From Gordonibacter sp. 28C (lineage in GTDB: Bacteria; Actinomycetota; Coriobacteriia; Coriobacteriales; Eggerthellaceae), in NCBI RefSeq assembly GCF_003339845.1, contig NZ_PPTR01000005.1, forward strand, positions 124,001-188,000: a DNA stretch of 64,000 nucleotides, given 5' to 3'. Below the pieces are notes generated by a model that was not told the DNA's origin, ran no database searches, and saw only the letters and a list, made by a program, of their open reading frames with translations. The position numbers and the translations under genes are program-made. Shown piece after piece: positions 30,585 through 37,815 of the stretch (position 1 is its first letter; each line of letters begins with the position of its first letter).

Positions 30585-31241
30585 ATGGAAACGACCTTGA
30601 CGGCCGCGTGGCTCAACGTTGCGTTCGCCGCGTTCGACACGACGATCTTGGGAGCGCTCCATGCGCTTGCCGAATACGGGGGATTCGCGTTCACACCGCT
30701 GTTCGAGGCGGTGAGCTTCGCAGGCGAGAAGGGCGCGTGCTTCTTCGCGCTGGCAATCGTGCTCATGGCGTTCAAGCGCACGCGACGCGCGGGGGCGGTC
30801 ATGTTCGTCGCCGTCTGCCTGGGCGCGCTTGCCACGAACATCGTGCTCAAGGACCTCGTCGCGCGACCGAGGCCGTTCGAGTCGTCCGCGCTTTACCTGG
30901 ACTGGTGGCGCTTCGTCGGTGCCGTGCCCGAGGACGGGTTCTCGTTCCCCTCCGGCCACATGACCGCGGCCTCGGCGGCGATGGTGGCGCTCATGCTGGC
31001 GTATCGGAATTGGAAAACGGTGCTCGGCGGCTCGCTCGTCATGCTGGTCATGGGCGCGGCGCGCTGCTATCTTGTGGCGCACTATCCCTCCGACGTGCTG
31101 GCCGGCTTCCTCGTGGGCGCGCTCGCGGCCGTCGTCGCATGGCTACTCGTGACGAAAACGCTCGATCTGATCGAAGCGCGCCGAACGGAGCGAGGGCGCC
31201 ATGGGCCCGCTTCCCTTCGCCGGGGTTCCACGCGACGTTGA
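30585..31241 (+). CDS. PAP2-family membrane phosphatase
   Basis: A 218-aa membrane phosphatase with about five to six helices. The three catalytic blocks are intact: KDLVARPRP (KxxxxxxRP), PSGHM and RCYLVAHYPSDV (SRxxxxxHxxxD type, with Arg and His conserved). Likely substrates are lipid phosphates such as undecaprenyl pyrophosphate or phosphatidylglycerophosphate. The ATG follows AAAGGA. Confidence 0.88.
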   Translation: METTLTAAWLNVAFAAFDTTILGALHALAEYGGFAFTPLFEAVSFAGEKGACFFALAIVLMAFKRTRRAGAVMFVAVCLGALATNIVLKDLVARPRPFESSALYLDWWRFVGAVPEDGFSFPSGHMTAASAAMVALMLAYRNWKTVLGGSLVMLVMGAARCYLVAHYPSDVLAGFLVGALAAVVAWLLVTKTLDLIEARRTERGRHGPASLRRGSTRR

Positions 31242-31310
31242 AACGGGGGCATCTGTAGTCTTTTCTTTCGCATTCCGGCTTGCTAGGCGCTCGCTCAACA
31301 GCGGTGATGT

Positions 31311-31316
31311 TACAAT
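31311..31316 (+). promoter_or_regulatory. -10 box of pyrKDF
   Basis: TACAAT lies about 70 bases before pyrK. No PyrR-binding loop or terminator like those before pyrR and carA is present in the leader. Confidence 0.45.
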
Positions 31317-31383
31317 CAGCGCCGAAGAGACGGTCACGCCGCCGCAGGCGAAGCGGCGGTTCGGCGAGAGGAAAGGTCCTTAC

Positions 31384-32181
31384 GTGGCTCTGGTCAACGA
31401 ACGGGCGCGCATACGCGAGAACGTGTGTGCGGGCCCGAACCTCTACCTCATGACGCTCGACGCGCCCGACATCGCGGGAGCCATCGAGCCGGGGCAGTTC
31501 GTGCATATGAAGGTGCCGGGCATGGAGGCGCACATTCTGCGCCGTCCGTTCTCGGTGTACGCGCGCGACGTGCGCACCGGCACGCTGGAGATCCTCTACC
31601 AGGCGGTCGGCTTCGGCAGCGACCACATGACGGGCCTCGTGCCGGGGCAGTGCGGCGACGCCGAGCTTATCGGCCCCGTCGGACGTGCCTGGCATCCCGC
31701 CGGCGCGAAACGCGCGCTGCTCGTGGGCGGCGGCGTGGGCGCGGCCCCGCTGTTCATGCTGGCCGAGTCGCTTGTGGCCGCAGGTGCGCGCACGGACGTG
31801 GTGCTGGGCGCGCAGACCGAGCAAGCGCTCACGTGCCGCGCCCGCTACGAGGCGCTGCTCGACGCGCCGCCGCGCTGCGCCACCGACGACGGCAGCTTCG
31901 GGCGCGAGGGCTTCTGCACCTCGCTCGTCGCCGAGGCTTTGGCGGAAGCCGCCGAAGCGGGCGGGCAATACGACTACCTGGCCGTATGCGGTCCCGAGCC
32001 CCTTATGAAGATCGTGGCCGGCATGGCCGCCGAAGCGGACGTGCCCTGCGAGGTCTCCCTGGAAAAGCGCATGGCCTGCGGCGTAGGCGCGTGCCTGTCG
32101 TGCGTGGTCGACACGGTGGACGGCAAGAAGCGCGCCTGCGTCGACGGCCCCGTGTTCGACGCGCGAAAGGTGGTTTGGTAG
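31384..32181 (+). CDS. pyrK: Dihydroorotate dehydrogenase electron transfer subunit
   Basis: FAD/[2Fe-2S] subunit that links dihydroorotate dehydrogenase 1B to NAD. It has 265 aa. RRPFSVYARD is the FAD-binding block, VGGGVGAAPLF the nucleotide loop, and ACGVGACLSC...RACVDGPVF holds the four cluster cysteines near the C-terminus. The GTG start at 31384 follows GAGGAAAGG; the upstream in-frame part from 31201 is not needed by the family. The stop abuts the pyrD ATG. Confidence 0.93.
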   Translation: MALVNERARIRENVCAGPNLYLMTLDAPDIAGAIEPGQFVHMKVPGMEAHILRRPFSVYARDVRTGTLEILYQAVGFGSDHMTGLVPGQCGDAELIGPVGRAWHPAGAKRALLVGGGVGAAPLFMLAESLVAAGARTDVVLGAQTEQALTCRARYEALLDAPPRCATDDGSFGREGFCTSLVAEALAEAAEAGGQYDYLAVCGPEPLMKIVAGMAAEADVPCEVSLEKRMACGVGACLSCVVDTVDGKKRACVDGPVFDARKVVW

Positions 32182-33135
32182 ATGGGCGAGATAGAAAACG
32201 CGCTGCCGCAGACGACGGCCCCCACGAAGGTGGGCATGGCGGTGAACCTGGGCGGGCTGGAGATGAAGAACCCCGTCACCGTGGCGTCGGGCACATTCGC
32301 GGCGGGGCGGGAGTACGGGGACTTCGTGGATGTCGCCTCGCTCGGCGCCGTGACCACCAAGGGCGTGTCCCTGAACGGCTGGGAGGGCAACGCCAGCCCC
32401 CGCATCGCCGAGACGCCGAGCGGCATGCTGAACTCCATCGGCCTGCAGAACCCCGGCGTGGCCCACCTGAAGGAGCACGACCTGCCGTGGCTCGCCGAGC
32501 GCGGCGCCACGGTCATCGTGAACGTGTCGGGCCACAGCTTCGACGAGTACGTCCAAGTCATCGAGGCGTTGGAGGACTCGCCCGTCGACGCGTACGAGGT
32601 GAACATCTCGTGTCCGAACGTGGACGCGGGCGGTATGACCATCGGCACGTGCACGGACAGCGTCGAGGCCGTGGTGTCGCGCTGCCGCGCCGCCACGAAG
32701 CGCCCGCTCATCGTGAAGCTCACGCCGAACGTCACCGACGTGGCCGAGATCGCGCGCGCCGCCGAGGCCGCCGGCGCGGACGCCCTCTCGCTCATCAACA
32801 CGCTTCTGGGCATGGCCGTGGACGCCAAGCGCCGCCGGCCCCAGCTCGCCCGCGTGGTGGGCGGCCTGTCGGGCCCGGCCGTGAAGCCCGTGGCGCTGCG
32901 CATGGTGTGGGAGGTGCACAAAGCCGTGCAGGTCCCGCTGCTCGGCATGGGCGGCATCTCGACCGGCATCGACGCCGTGGAGTTCATGTTGGCCGGAGCC
33001 ACGTCCGTGGCGGCGGGAACGGTGAATTTCGTGAATCCGCGCGCTTCGGTTGAAATCGCGGACGGGATAGCGCAGTATTGCGAGGAACAGGGCGTACAGG
33101 ACGTGCGCGAGCTGATAGGAGCGTTGGAATGCTAA
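32182..33135 (+). CDS. pyrD: Dihydroorotate dehydrogenase 1B catalytic subunit
   Basis: FMN enzyme oxidising dihydroorotate to orotate; class 1B works with PyrK and NAD. It has 317 aa. VASGTFAAGREYG and NPRIAET-like NASPRIAETPSGMLN bind FMN/substrate, and NISCPNVDAGG (Cys near residue 142) carries the catalytic base of class 1. PyrK next door confirms 1B. The gene starts directly after the pyrK stop and overlaps pyrF by 7 bases. Confidence 0.96.
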   Translation: MGEIENALPQTTAPTKVGMAVNLGGLEMKNPVTVASGTFAAGREYGDFVDVASLGAVTTKGVSLNGWEGNASPRIAETPSGMLNSIGLQNPGVAHLKEHDLPWLAERGATVIVNVSGHSFDEYVQVIEALEDSPVDAYEVNISCPNVDAGGMTIGTCTDSVEAVVSRCRAATKRPLIVKLTPNVTDVAEIARAAEAAGADALSLINTLLGMAVDAKRRRPQLARVVGGLSGPAVKPVALRMVWEVHKAVQVPLLGMGGISTGIDAVEFMLAGATSVAAGTVNFVNPRASVEIADGIAQYCEEQGVQDVRELIGALEC

Positions 33136-33854
33136 GTTCGTTCGAGAAGGTCCCCGCGCGCGACCGCGTGATCGTGGCGCTCGACTGCGGCATCGAGGAA
33201 GCCTTCGACCTTGCCGACCAGCTTCAAGGGAAGGCCGCGTGGATGAAGGTGGGCATGACGCTGTTCTACGCGAACGGCCCGGCCATCGTCTATGCGCTCA
33301 AGGAGCGCGGCTTCAAGGTGTTCCTCGACCTCAAGTTCCACGACATTCCGCATCAGGTGGAAGGTGCCGCCTACGCCGCTGCGGGCAGCGGGGCCGACAT
33401 GCTCACCATGCACACGGTGGGCGGCGTGGACATGATGCAGGCGGCCCAGCGAGGCGCCGAGCGCGCGGCGGCCGAGTACGGCCACGACGTGCCGGCCACG
33501 CTCGGCATCACGGTGCTCACCAGCATGAACGACGCCGCGCTGGCCGAGACGGGCGTGAGCCGCGCCATGTCAGACCAGGTGGTGGTTCTGGCCGAGCAGG
33601 CGAAGCGCGCCGGCATCTCCGGCGTGGTGGCGTCGCCGCAGGAGGCCGCGCGCCTGCGCGACATCCTGGGCCCCGACGCCTACATCGTCACGCCCGGCGT
33701 GCGGCCGGCGGGCAGCGACAAGGGCGACCAAAGCCGCACGGCCACGCCTGCCCAGGCGTTCGCGAACGGCGCGTCGCATCTCGTCATCGGCCGGCCTATA
33801 ACCCAAGCGCCCGACCCGGCAGCCGCGTTCGAGGCCATTGTCGCGGAACTGTAA
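33129..33854 (+). CDS. pyrF: Orotidine 5'-phosphate decarboxylase
   Basis: Converts OMP to UMP. It has 241 aa; the catalytic DLKFHDIPHQV block (near residue 62), VTPGVRP and the C-terminal phosphate gripper LVIGRPIT are intact. ATG 33129 overlaps the pyrD end. It closes the pyrKDF operon; pyrE, needed between pyrD and pyrF, is not found in the window. Confidence 0.96.
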   Translation: MLSSFEKVPARDRVIVALDCGIEEAFDLADQLQGKAAWMKVGMTLFYANGPAIVYALKERGFKVFLDLKFHDIPHQVEGAAYAAAGSGADMLTMHTVGGVDMMQAAQRGAERAAAEYGHDVPATLGITVLTSMNDAALAETGVSRAMSDQVVVLAEQAKRAGISGVVASPQEAARLRDILGPDAYIVTPGVRPAGSDKGDQSRTATPAQAFANGASHLVIGRPITQAPDPAAAFEAIVAEL

Positions 33855-34000
33855 CCTGAGCGCGGGTTCACTTCGGTTGTTTCCCGCTTCCGACCTCGGG
33901 CGGGACGGAATGTAACGGTTAGGCGACGAAAAAGGCTTTTCTCGCGAAGCTGCTCATACAATGTGTGGCGTCGCGTTAGAATTTTTTGGAATTACAGCGA

Positions 34001-34039
34001 TTGACAAGGCAAGACGGATAAATGCGTGATAGTATCACG
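34001..34039 (+). promoter_or_regulatory. Promoter region and palindrome upstream of mIHF
   Basis: A perfect TTGACA is at 34001-34006, followed by a 15-bp palindrome CGTGATA-G-TATCACG at 34025-34039. The palindrome includes TAGTAT, but that would be spaced 23 bases from TTGACA, so the exact -10 is unsure. The palindrome may be a regulator site, perhaps for mIHF itself. Confidence 0.45.
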
Positions 34040-34071
34040 GAATCGCTTTGGAGAAGAAGGAGAGAAACACG

Positions 34072-34380
34072 ATGGCTATTCCTCAACTCAGCCCGGAAGA
34101 ACGTCAGGCGGCCCTGGAGAAGGCGAAGGCGGCTCGCATCAAGCGCGCTGAGGTTCGCGACGAGCTGAAGAGCGGCAAGCTCACGTTGGCCAAGGTTCTC
34201 GAAATGAAGAACGACCCGGTGGTGGGCCGTATGAAGGTGTCCACGCTCATCGAGACCATGCCGGGCTACGGCAAGGCCAAGGCCGAGAAGATCATGAAGG
34301 AGCTGCAGATCGCCGAGAGCCGTCGTTTGCGCGGTTTGGGCGAGCGCCAGCAGACCGCCCTTCTGGAGCGTCTGGGTTAA
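34072..34380 (+). CDS. mihF: Actinobacterial integration host factor mIHF
   Basis: A 102-aa nucleoid-associated protein. The sequence PQLSPEERQAALEKAKAARI, an H2TH-like helical core and the C-terminal VSTLIETMPGYGKAKAEKIM helix-turn segment match mycobacterial/streptomycete mIHF, which is unrelated to proteobacterial IHF. It is found only in actinobacteria, so it is strong evidence for the phylum. ATG 34072 follows AAGAAGGAGAG. It precedes gmk and rpoZ, the classical order in actinobacteria. Confidence 0.93.
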   Translation: MAIPQLSPEERQAALEKAKAARIKRAEVRDELKSGKLTLAKVLEMKNDPVVGRMKVSTLIETMPGYGKAKAEKIMKELQIAESRRLRGLGERQQTALLERLG

Positions 34381-34389
34381 AACCCCCGT

Positions 34390-34962
34390 ATGCGACACGG
34401 CAATCTGTTCGTTATCTCAGGGCCATCAGGTGCCGGCAAGGGCACGCTGGTGGCCCGTTTGTTGCGCGAGGTGCCCGATGCCTGGGTGTCCCGCTCCGTC
34501 ACGACACGCGCCCCGCGCGAGGGCGAGGTCGACGGCGTGCACTACCGGTTCGCCACCGCCGAGGAGTTCCAGCACCTGGTGGACACCGACGGGCTTTTGG
34601 AATGGGCCACCTACGCCGGCAACCGCTACGGCACGCCGCGCGCGACCGTCGAGGAGCACATGGCCCGCGGCGAGCAGGTCATCCTCGAGATCGACGTGCA
34701 GGGCGCTTTCCAAGTGCGCGACAAGATGCCCTCGGCCCACCTCGTGTTCATCGAGCCTCCTTCGCTCGAGGTGCTCGAAGAGCGCCTGCGCGGGCGCGGC
34801 ACCGAGACCGACGAGGTCGTCGAGAAGCGCATGAGGGCGGCCGCAGTGGAGCTTTCGCGCAAAATGGAGTATGATATGCGGCTGGTAAACGACAACCTTG
34901 ACGAAGCGACCGCCGCGCTGGTGGGCTACGTCAACGAGCAAGCTGAGAAAGCACGAGGTTAA
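34390..34962 (+). CDS. gmk: Guanylate kinase
   Basis: Phosphorylates GMP to GDP. It has 190 aa with the P-loop GPSGAGKGT near residues 11-19, the GMP-binding SVTTRAPREGE and Tyr/Arg positions (GVHYRF, YGTPR), and a lid region RGRGTETDE. No ribosome binding site of its own is visible; the start is 9 bases after the mIHF stop, suggesting coupled translation. Confidence 0.97.
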   Translation: MRHGNLFVISGPSGAGKGTLVARLLREVPDAWVSRSVTTRAPREGEVDGVHYRFATAEEFQHLVDTDGLLEWATYAGNRYGTPRATVEEHMARGEQVILEIDVQGAFQVRDKMPSAHLVFIEPPSLEVLEERLRGRGTETDEVVEKRMRAAAVELSRKMEYDMRLVNDNLDEATAALVGYVNEQAEKARG

Positions 34963-34969
34963 ACGATAT

Positions 34970-35230
34970 ATGAGCATCATCGAACCTAAGATCGACGCGC
35001 TGCTGAACAAGACGGACAACGACCGCTTCCTGCTGTGCGCCCTGGCGTCGAAGCGCGCGCACGACATCAACGACATGATGCGCGGTCAGCGCGATCGCGC
35101 CATCCAGCTGCAGACGGCCGTGGAGATCGCGCGCGCGGCCGACAAGAAGCCGCTGTCGCTCGCGTTCAACGAGATCGCGCGCGGCGAAGTGTCGTACGAC
35201 CCGAACTCCATCGACATCAAGAACCACTAG
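34970..35230 (+). CDS. rpoZ: RNA polymerase omega subunit
   Basis: An 86-aa omega subunit that assists RNA polymerase assembly. KIDALLNKTDNDRFLLCALASKRA and the conserved AHDINDMM...IQLQTAVEIA region match RpoZ, followed by ALNEIARG-type (AFNEIARGEVSYD) C-terminal helix. ATG 34970 is 7 bases after gmk; a GCACGAGG lies upstream at 34951-34958 within the gmk end. A 14-bp perfect hairpin directly follows the stop. Confidence 0.93.
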   Translation: MSIIEPKIDALLNKTDNDRFLLCALASKRAHDINDMMRGQRDRAIQLQTAVEIARAADKKPLSLAFNEIARGEVSYDPNSIDIKNH

Positions 35231-35259
35231 GTTCCGCTGGCCTTCGGCCAGCGGAACCT
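35229..35259 (+). terminator. Perfect 14-bp hairpin at the end of rpoZ
   Basis: AGGTTCCGCTGGCC, loop TTC, GGCCAGCGGAACCT. It overlaps the rpoZ stop codon and is followed by CTCGACG rather than Ts. It may terminate or stabilise the mIHF-gmk-rpoZ mRNA. Confidence 0.6.
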
Positions 35260-35268
35260 CTCGACGCT

Positions 35269-35420
35269 GCGAAGCCCCACGGTCGTTCAGATGCCGCGAA
35301 AGCAACTTGAAGCGTGCTTCTGCACGTGAAAGTTGCTTGGAGCGAGCAGCTGGGCGACCGTGGGGCTTCTCGCTGACTTACTACGCCAACCTGGGCGGTA
35401 ATTTTCGCGCTTCGCGCGAA
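35269..35420. repeat. Nested inverted repeats between rpoZ and thiI
   Basis: GAAGCCCCACGGTCG (35271-35285) pairs perfectly with 35355-35369; inside it, AGCAACTT (35301-35308) pairs with AAGTTGCT (35330-35337) and GCGTGC with GCACGT around the tip. A separate TTCGCGC-TTC-GCGCGAA hairpin follows at 35404-35420, just before thiI. The whole 150-base stretch has no coding potential. Confidence 0.7.
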
Positions 35421-35442
35421 CCGTTCGATACGAGAGACTCCC

Positions 35443-36651
35443 ATGACTGACTTCCAACGCATCATCCTCGTCCATTACCACGAAATCGGCCTCAAGGGGC
35501 ACAACCGGGCCTCGTTCGAGACGCGGCTCTTGAAGAACCTCGAAGCGCTGCTGGCCGGCTTCCCTGTGGTGACGATCCACCGCATATCGGGGCGGCTGTG
35601 CGTGTTTTTGCGCGAGGGCGCCGACTGGGACACGGCCGTCGCGGCGTCCGAGGTCGCCGGCAAGGTGCCGGGCGTGGCCCGCGTTTCGAGCGGCTTCAAA
35701 TGCGAGCGCGACCTCGACGAGATGGCCGAGGCGGCCGTGCTCGCGCTTTCCGAGGCCGGGGAATTCTCCACGTTCAAGGTGGCGGCGCGGCGCAACCACA
35801 CCGATTTCGCCGTGAACTCCATGGACATGAACCAGATCATCGGCGGCGCGCTCTGCGAGGCCTACCCGGACAAGGGCGTGCGCATGAAGAACCCCGACGT
35901 CACCGTGGGCGTGGAGGTGGTTCAGAATGCTTCGTACGTGTACGCGCGCTCCGTGCCGGGCGTGGGCGGCCTGCCGGTGGGCAGCTCGGGCAAGGTGGTG
36001 TGCCTGCTGTCGAGCGGCATCGACTCGCCGGTGGCCACATGGAAGCTGGCGCGCCGCGGCGCGGTGTGCATCGGCGTGCACTTCTCCGGGCGGCCGCAGA
36101 CCTCGGATGCGAGCGAGTACCTGGTCGACGACATCGCGCGCGTTCTGGAGCGCACGGGCTGCATCGCGCGCGTGTACACGGTGCCGTTCGGCGACTACCA
36201 GCGCGAGATCGCCCTCGCCGTTCCGCCGGAGCTGCGCGTGATCATGTACCGCCGCCTCATGTTCAAGGTGGCCGAGGTCCTGGCCGCCCGCGAGCGGGCG
36301 GGGGCGCTCGTGACGGGGGAGAGCCTGGGGCAGGTGGCCTCGCAGACGCTCGAGAACATCCGCGCGACGGACGACGCGGTGGACATGCCGGTGTTCCGCC
36401 CGCTCATCGGCACGGACAAGCTCGAGATCATCGGCGAGGCCCAGCGGCTGGACACCTACGAGATATCCTCGCAGGACGCGCCGGACTGCTGCACGCTGTT
36501 CATGCCCCGCAGCCCGGAAACGCACGCGAAGCTGCCGGTGGTGCGCGAGGTCGAGGCCGCGCTGCCCATCGAGCGCTGGGTGGCCGAGATCGCGGAGGCC
36601 GCCGAAGTGCGCGACTACGCCTGCCCGGCCTACAAGCCCAAGGCGCGCTAG
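35443..36651 (+). CDS. thiI: tRNA 4-thiouridine synthase ThiI
   Basis: Makes 4-thiouridine at tRNA position 8 and can supply sulfur for thiamine. It has 402 aa. The N-terminal ferredoxin-like and THUMP domains span about residues 1-165; the PP-loop ATP pyrophosphatase motif is LLSSGIDSPVA near residue 190; DCCTLFMPRSPETH holds Cys residues near the C-terminus. No rhodanese domain is present, as in many Gram-positive ThiI proteins that rely on a NifS-like desulfurase; none is nearby. No thiamine genes or TPP riboswitch are visible. Confidence 0.95.
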   Translation: MTDFQRIILVHYHEIGLKGHNRASFETRLLKNLEALLAGFPVVTIHRISGRLCVFLREGADWDTAVAASEVAGKVPGVARVSSGFKCERDLDEMAEAAVLALSEAGEFSTFKVAARRNHTDFAVNSMDMNQIIGGALCEAYPDKGVRMKNPDVTVGVEVVQNASYVYARSVPGVGGLPVGSSGKVVCLLSSGIDSPVATWKLARRGAVCIGVHFSGRPQTSDASEYLVDDIARVLERTGCIARVYTVPFGDYQREIALAVPPELRVIMYRRLMFKVAEVLAARERAGALVTGESLGQVASQTLENIRATDDAVDMPVFRPLIGTDKLEIIGEAQRLDTYEISSQDAPDCCTLFMPRSPETHAKLPVVREVEAALPIERWVAEIAEAAEVRDYACPAYKPKAR

Positions 36652-37137
36652 CCGCCCGATCAGCCTAACCGAAAATTCCGGTTGCCTGCGGAACGGTTGA
36701 GCGGCATGCGCGATCGTCGCCGCAGGGGCGGGCTGCCGCCCGCCCGGCGCCCCGACCTCCGACTTCGCAAACCCATGCGGCGAACGCACCTGCAGGTTCC
36801 AAGCTCGTCGTTCTGCGGCCCCTCGCCACGTGGCCGGCGTAAAGGGAGGCCCTGCGAAGCCCCGCTCGAAGGCCCCCTCTTCGGTCCGCCCGAACGCCTG
36901 TGGAAAACTCCGCAGGCGTTCGGCTTTTATTCGACCCGCGTTGGATGCGCGCTGGATCCGTGCAAGGTTTTGCCGGTCGCGGCGCTGGATTCGCGCAAGG
37001 TCCGCGTTGGCTGCGCGTTGGGACTCCGACGGTCGCCGTGCAAGGTCGCGGAGCTATGATCGAGGCGCAAGGCGGTCGCGGCGGTCTAACTCGGGCGCCG
37101 CCCGCCTGCATCTGACGGGTGGGGAACGGGAGGGGCC
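36652..37137. other. Intergenic region, 486 bases, between thiI and comEA
   Basis: No credible gene. Short open frames lack ribosome binding sites. Apart from the terminator at 36890-36931 there is only a set of loosely repeated GCGCTGGAT/GCGCAAGG/GTGCAAGG-like words at 36950-37050, which may be a decayed repeat. Confidence 0.5.
36890..36931 (+). terminator. Rho-independent terminator downstream of thiI
   Basis: CCGAACGCCTG (36890-36900) pairs with CAGGCGTTCGG (36913-36923), followed by CTTTTATT. It lies about 240 bases after the thiI stop. Confidence 0.75.
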
Positions 37138-37812
37138 ATGTCGTTTCAACGGAGCGCGGAGTCGTGGCGCGCGCGGATGCATCTGTCGGGGGCGCGGCTG
37201 CCCGTGCTGGTGGGCGTGACCGCCGTGGCGCTGGTCGTGCTCGCGGGGGCGGGAAAGCTGCTGCTGGACGCCGCGTCGTCGGAGGGCTTCGCGGTCGAGA
37301 GGTCGGAGAGCGCGGAGCAGGCGGTTCGCGACGATGCGGCCGCAGGTGCCGAAGCGGCTCCGGCTGCGTCGATGCGCGTGCACGTGGGCGGCGCGGTGGC
37401 GGCGCCCGGCGTGTACGAGCTGGTCGAGGGCGCACGGGTGCTCGACGCCGTCGAGGCGGCGGGAGGTTTCGCCGAAGGGGCCGCGCGCGACGCCCTCAAC
37501 TTGGCGCGCGCCGTCTCCGACGGCGAGCAGGTGGTCGTTCCGAGCGAGGCCGACGCCGCCGCGGCGGCGTCGGCTGCGGTGGGGGAGGCCGGCTCCGCCG
37601 CAGCCGGAGCGGCTAACGCCAAGGTGAACATCAACACGGCGTCGGCCGCCCAGCTGGACGCGCTTCCCGGCGTGGGAGCCTCCACGGCCGACAAGATCGT
37701 GGCCGACCGCGCGGCGAACGGCCCCTTCAAGACGATCGAGGACCTCAAGCGCGTGTCGGGCATCGGCGACAAGAAGTTCGCGGCGCTCGCCGACGCGATC
37801 TGCGTCGGCTGA
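37138..37812 (+). CDS. comEA: ComEA-like DNA-binding protein
   Basis: Membrane-anchored DNA receptor for natural transformation. It has 224 aa: one transmembrane helix near residues 21-42, an Ala/Glu linker, an SLBB-type domain (VHVGGAVAAPGVYELVEGAR, about 81-130) and a C-terminal helix-hairpin-helix DNA-binding domain (VNINTASAAQLDALPGVG...RVSGIGDKK). The ATG follows GGGAGG. comEC starts 3 bases after the stop, so they form an operon. Confidence 0.92.
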   Translation: MSFQRSAESWRARMHLSGARLPVLVGVTAVALVVLAGAGKLLLDAASSEGFAVERSESAEQAVRDDAAAGAEAAPAASMRVHVGGAVAAPGVYELVEGARVLDAVEAAGGFAEGAARDALNLARAVSDGEQVVVPSEADAAAAASAAVGEAGSAAAGAANAKVNINTASAAQLDALPGVGASTADKIVADRAANGPFKTIEDLKRVSGIGDKKFAALADAICVG

Positions 37813-37815
37813 CCC

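Noticed and set aside
36665-37435. Long minus-strand open frame across the thiI-comEA gap
   Set aside because: It is Arg/Pro-rich, has no ribosome binding site and overlaps comEA on the opposite strand; typical of spurious frames in GC-rich DNA.
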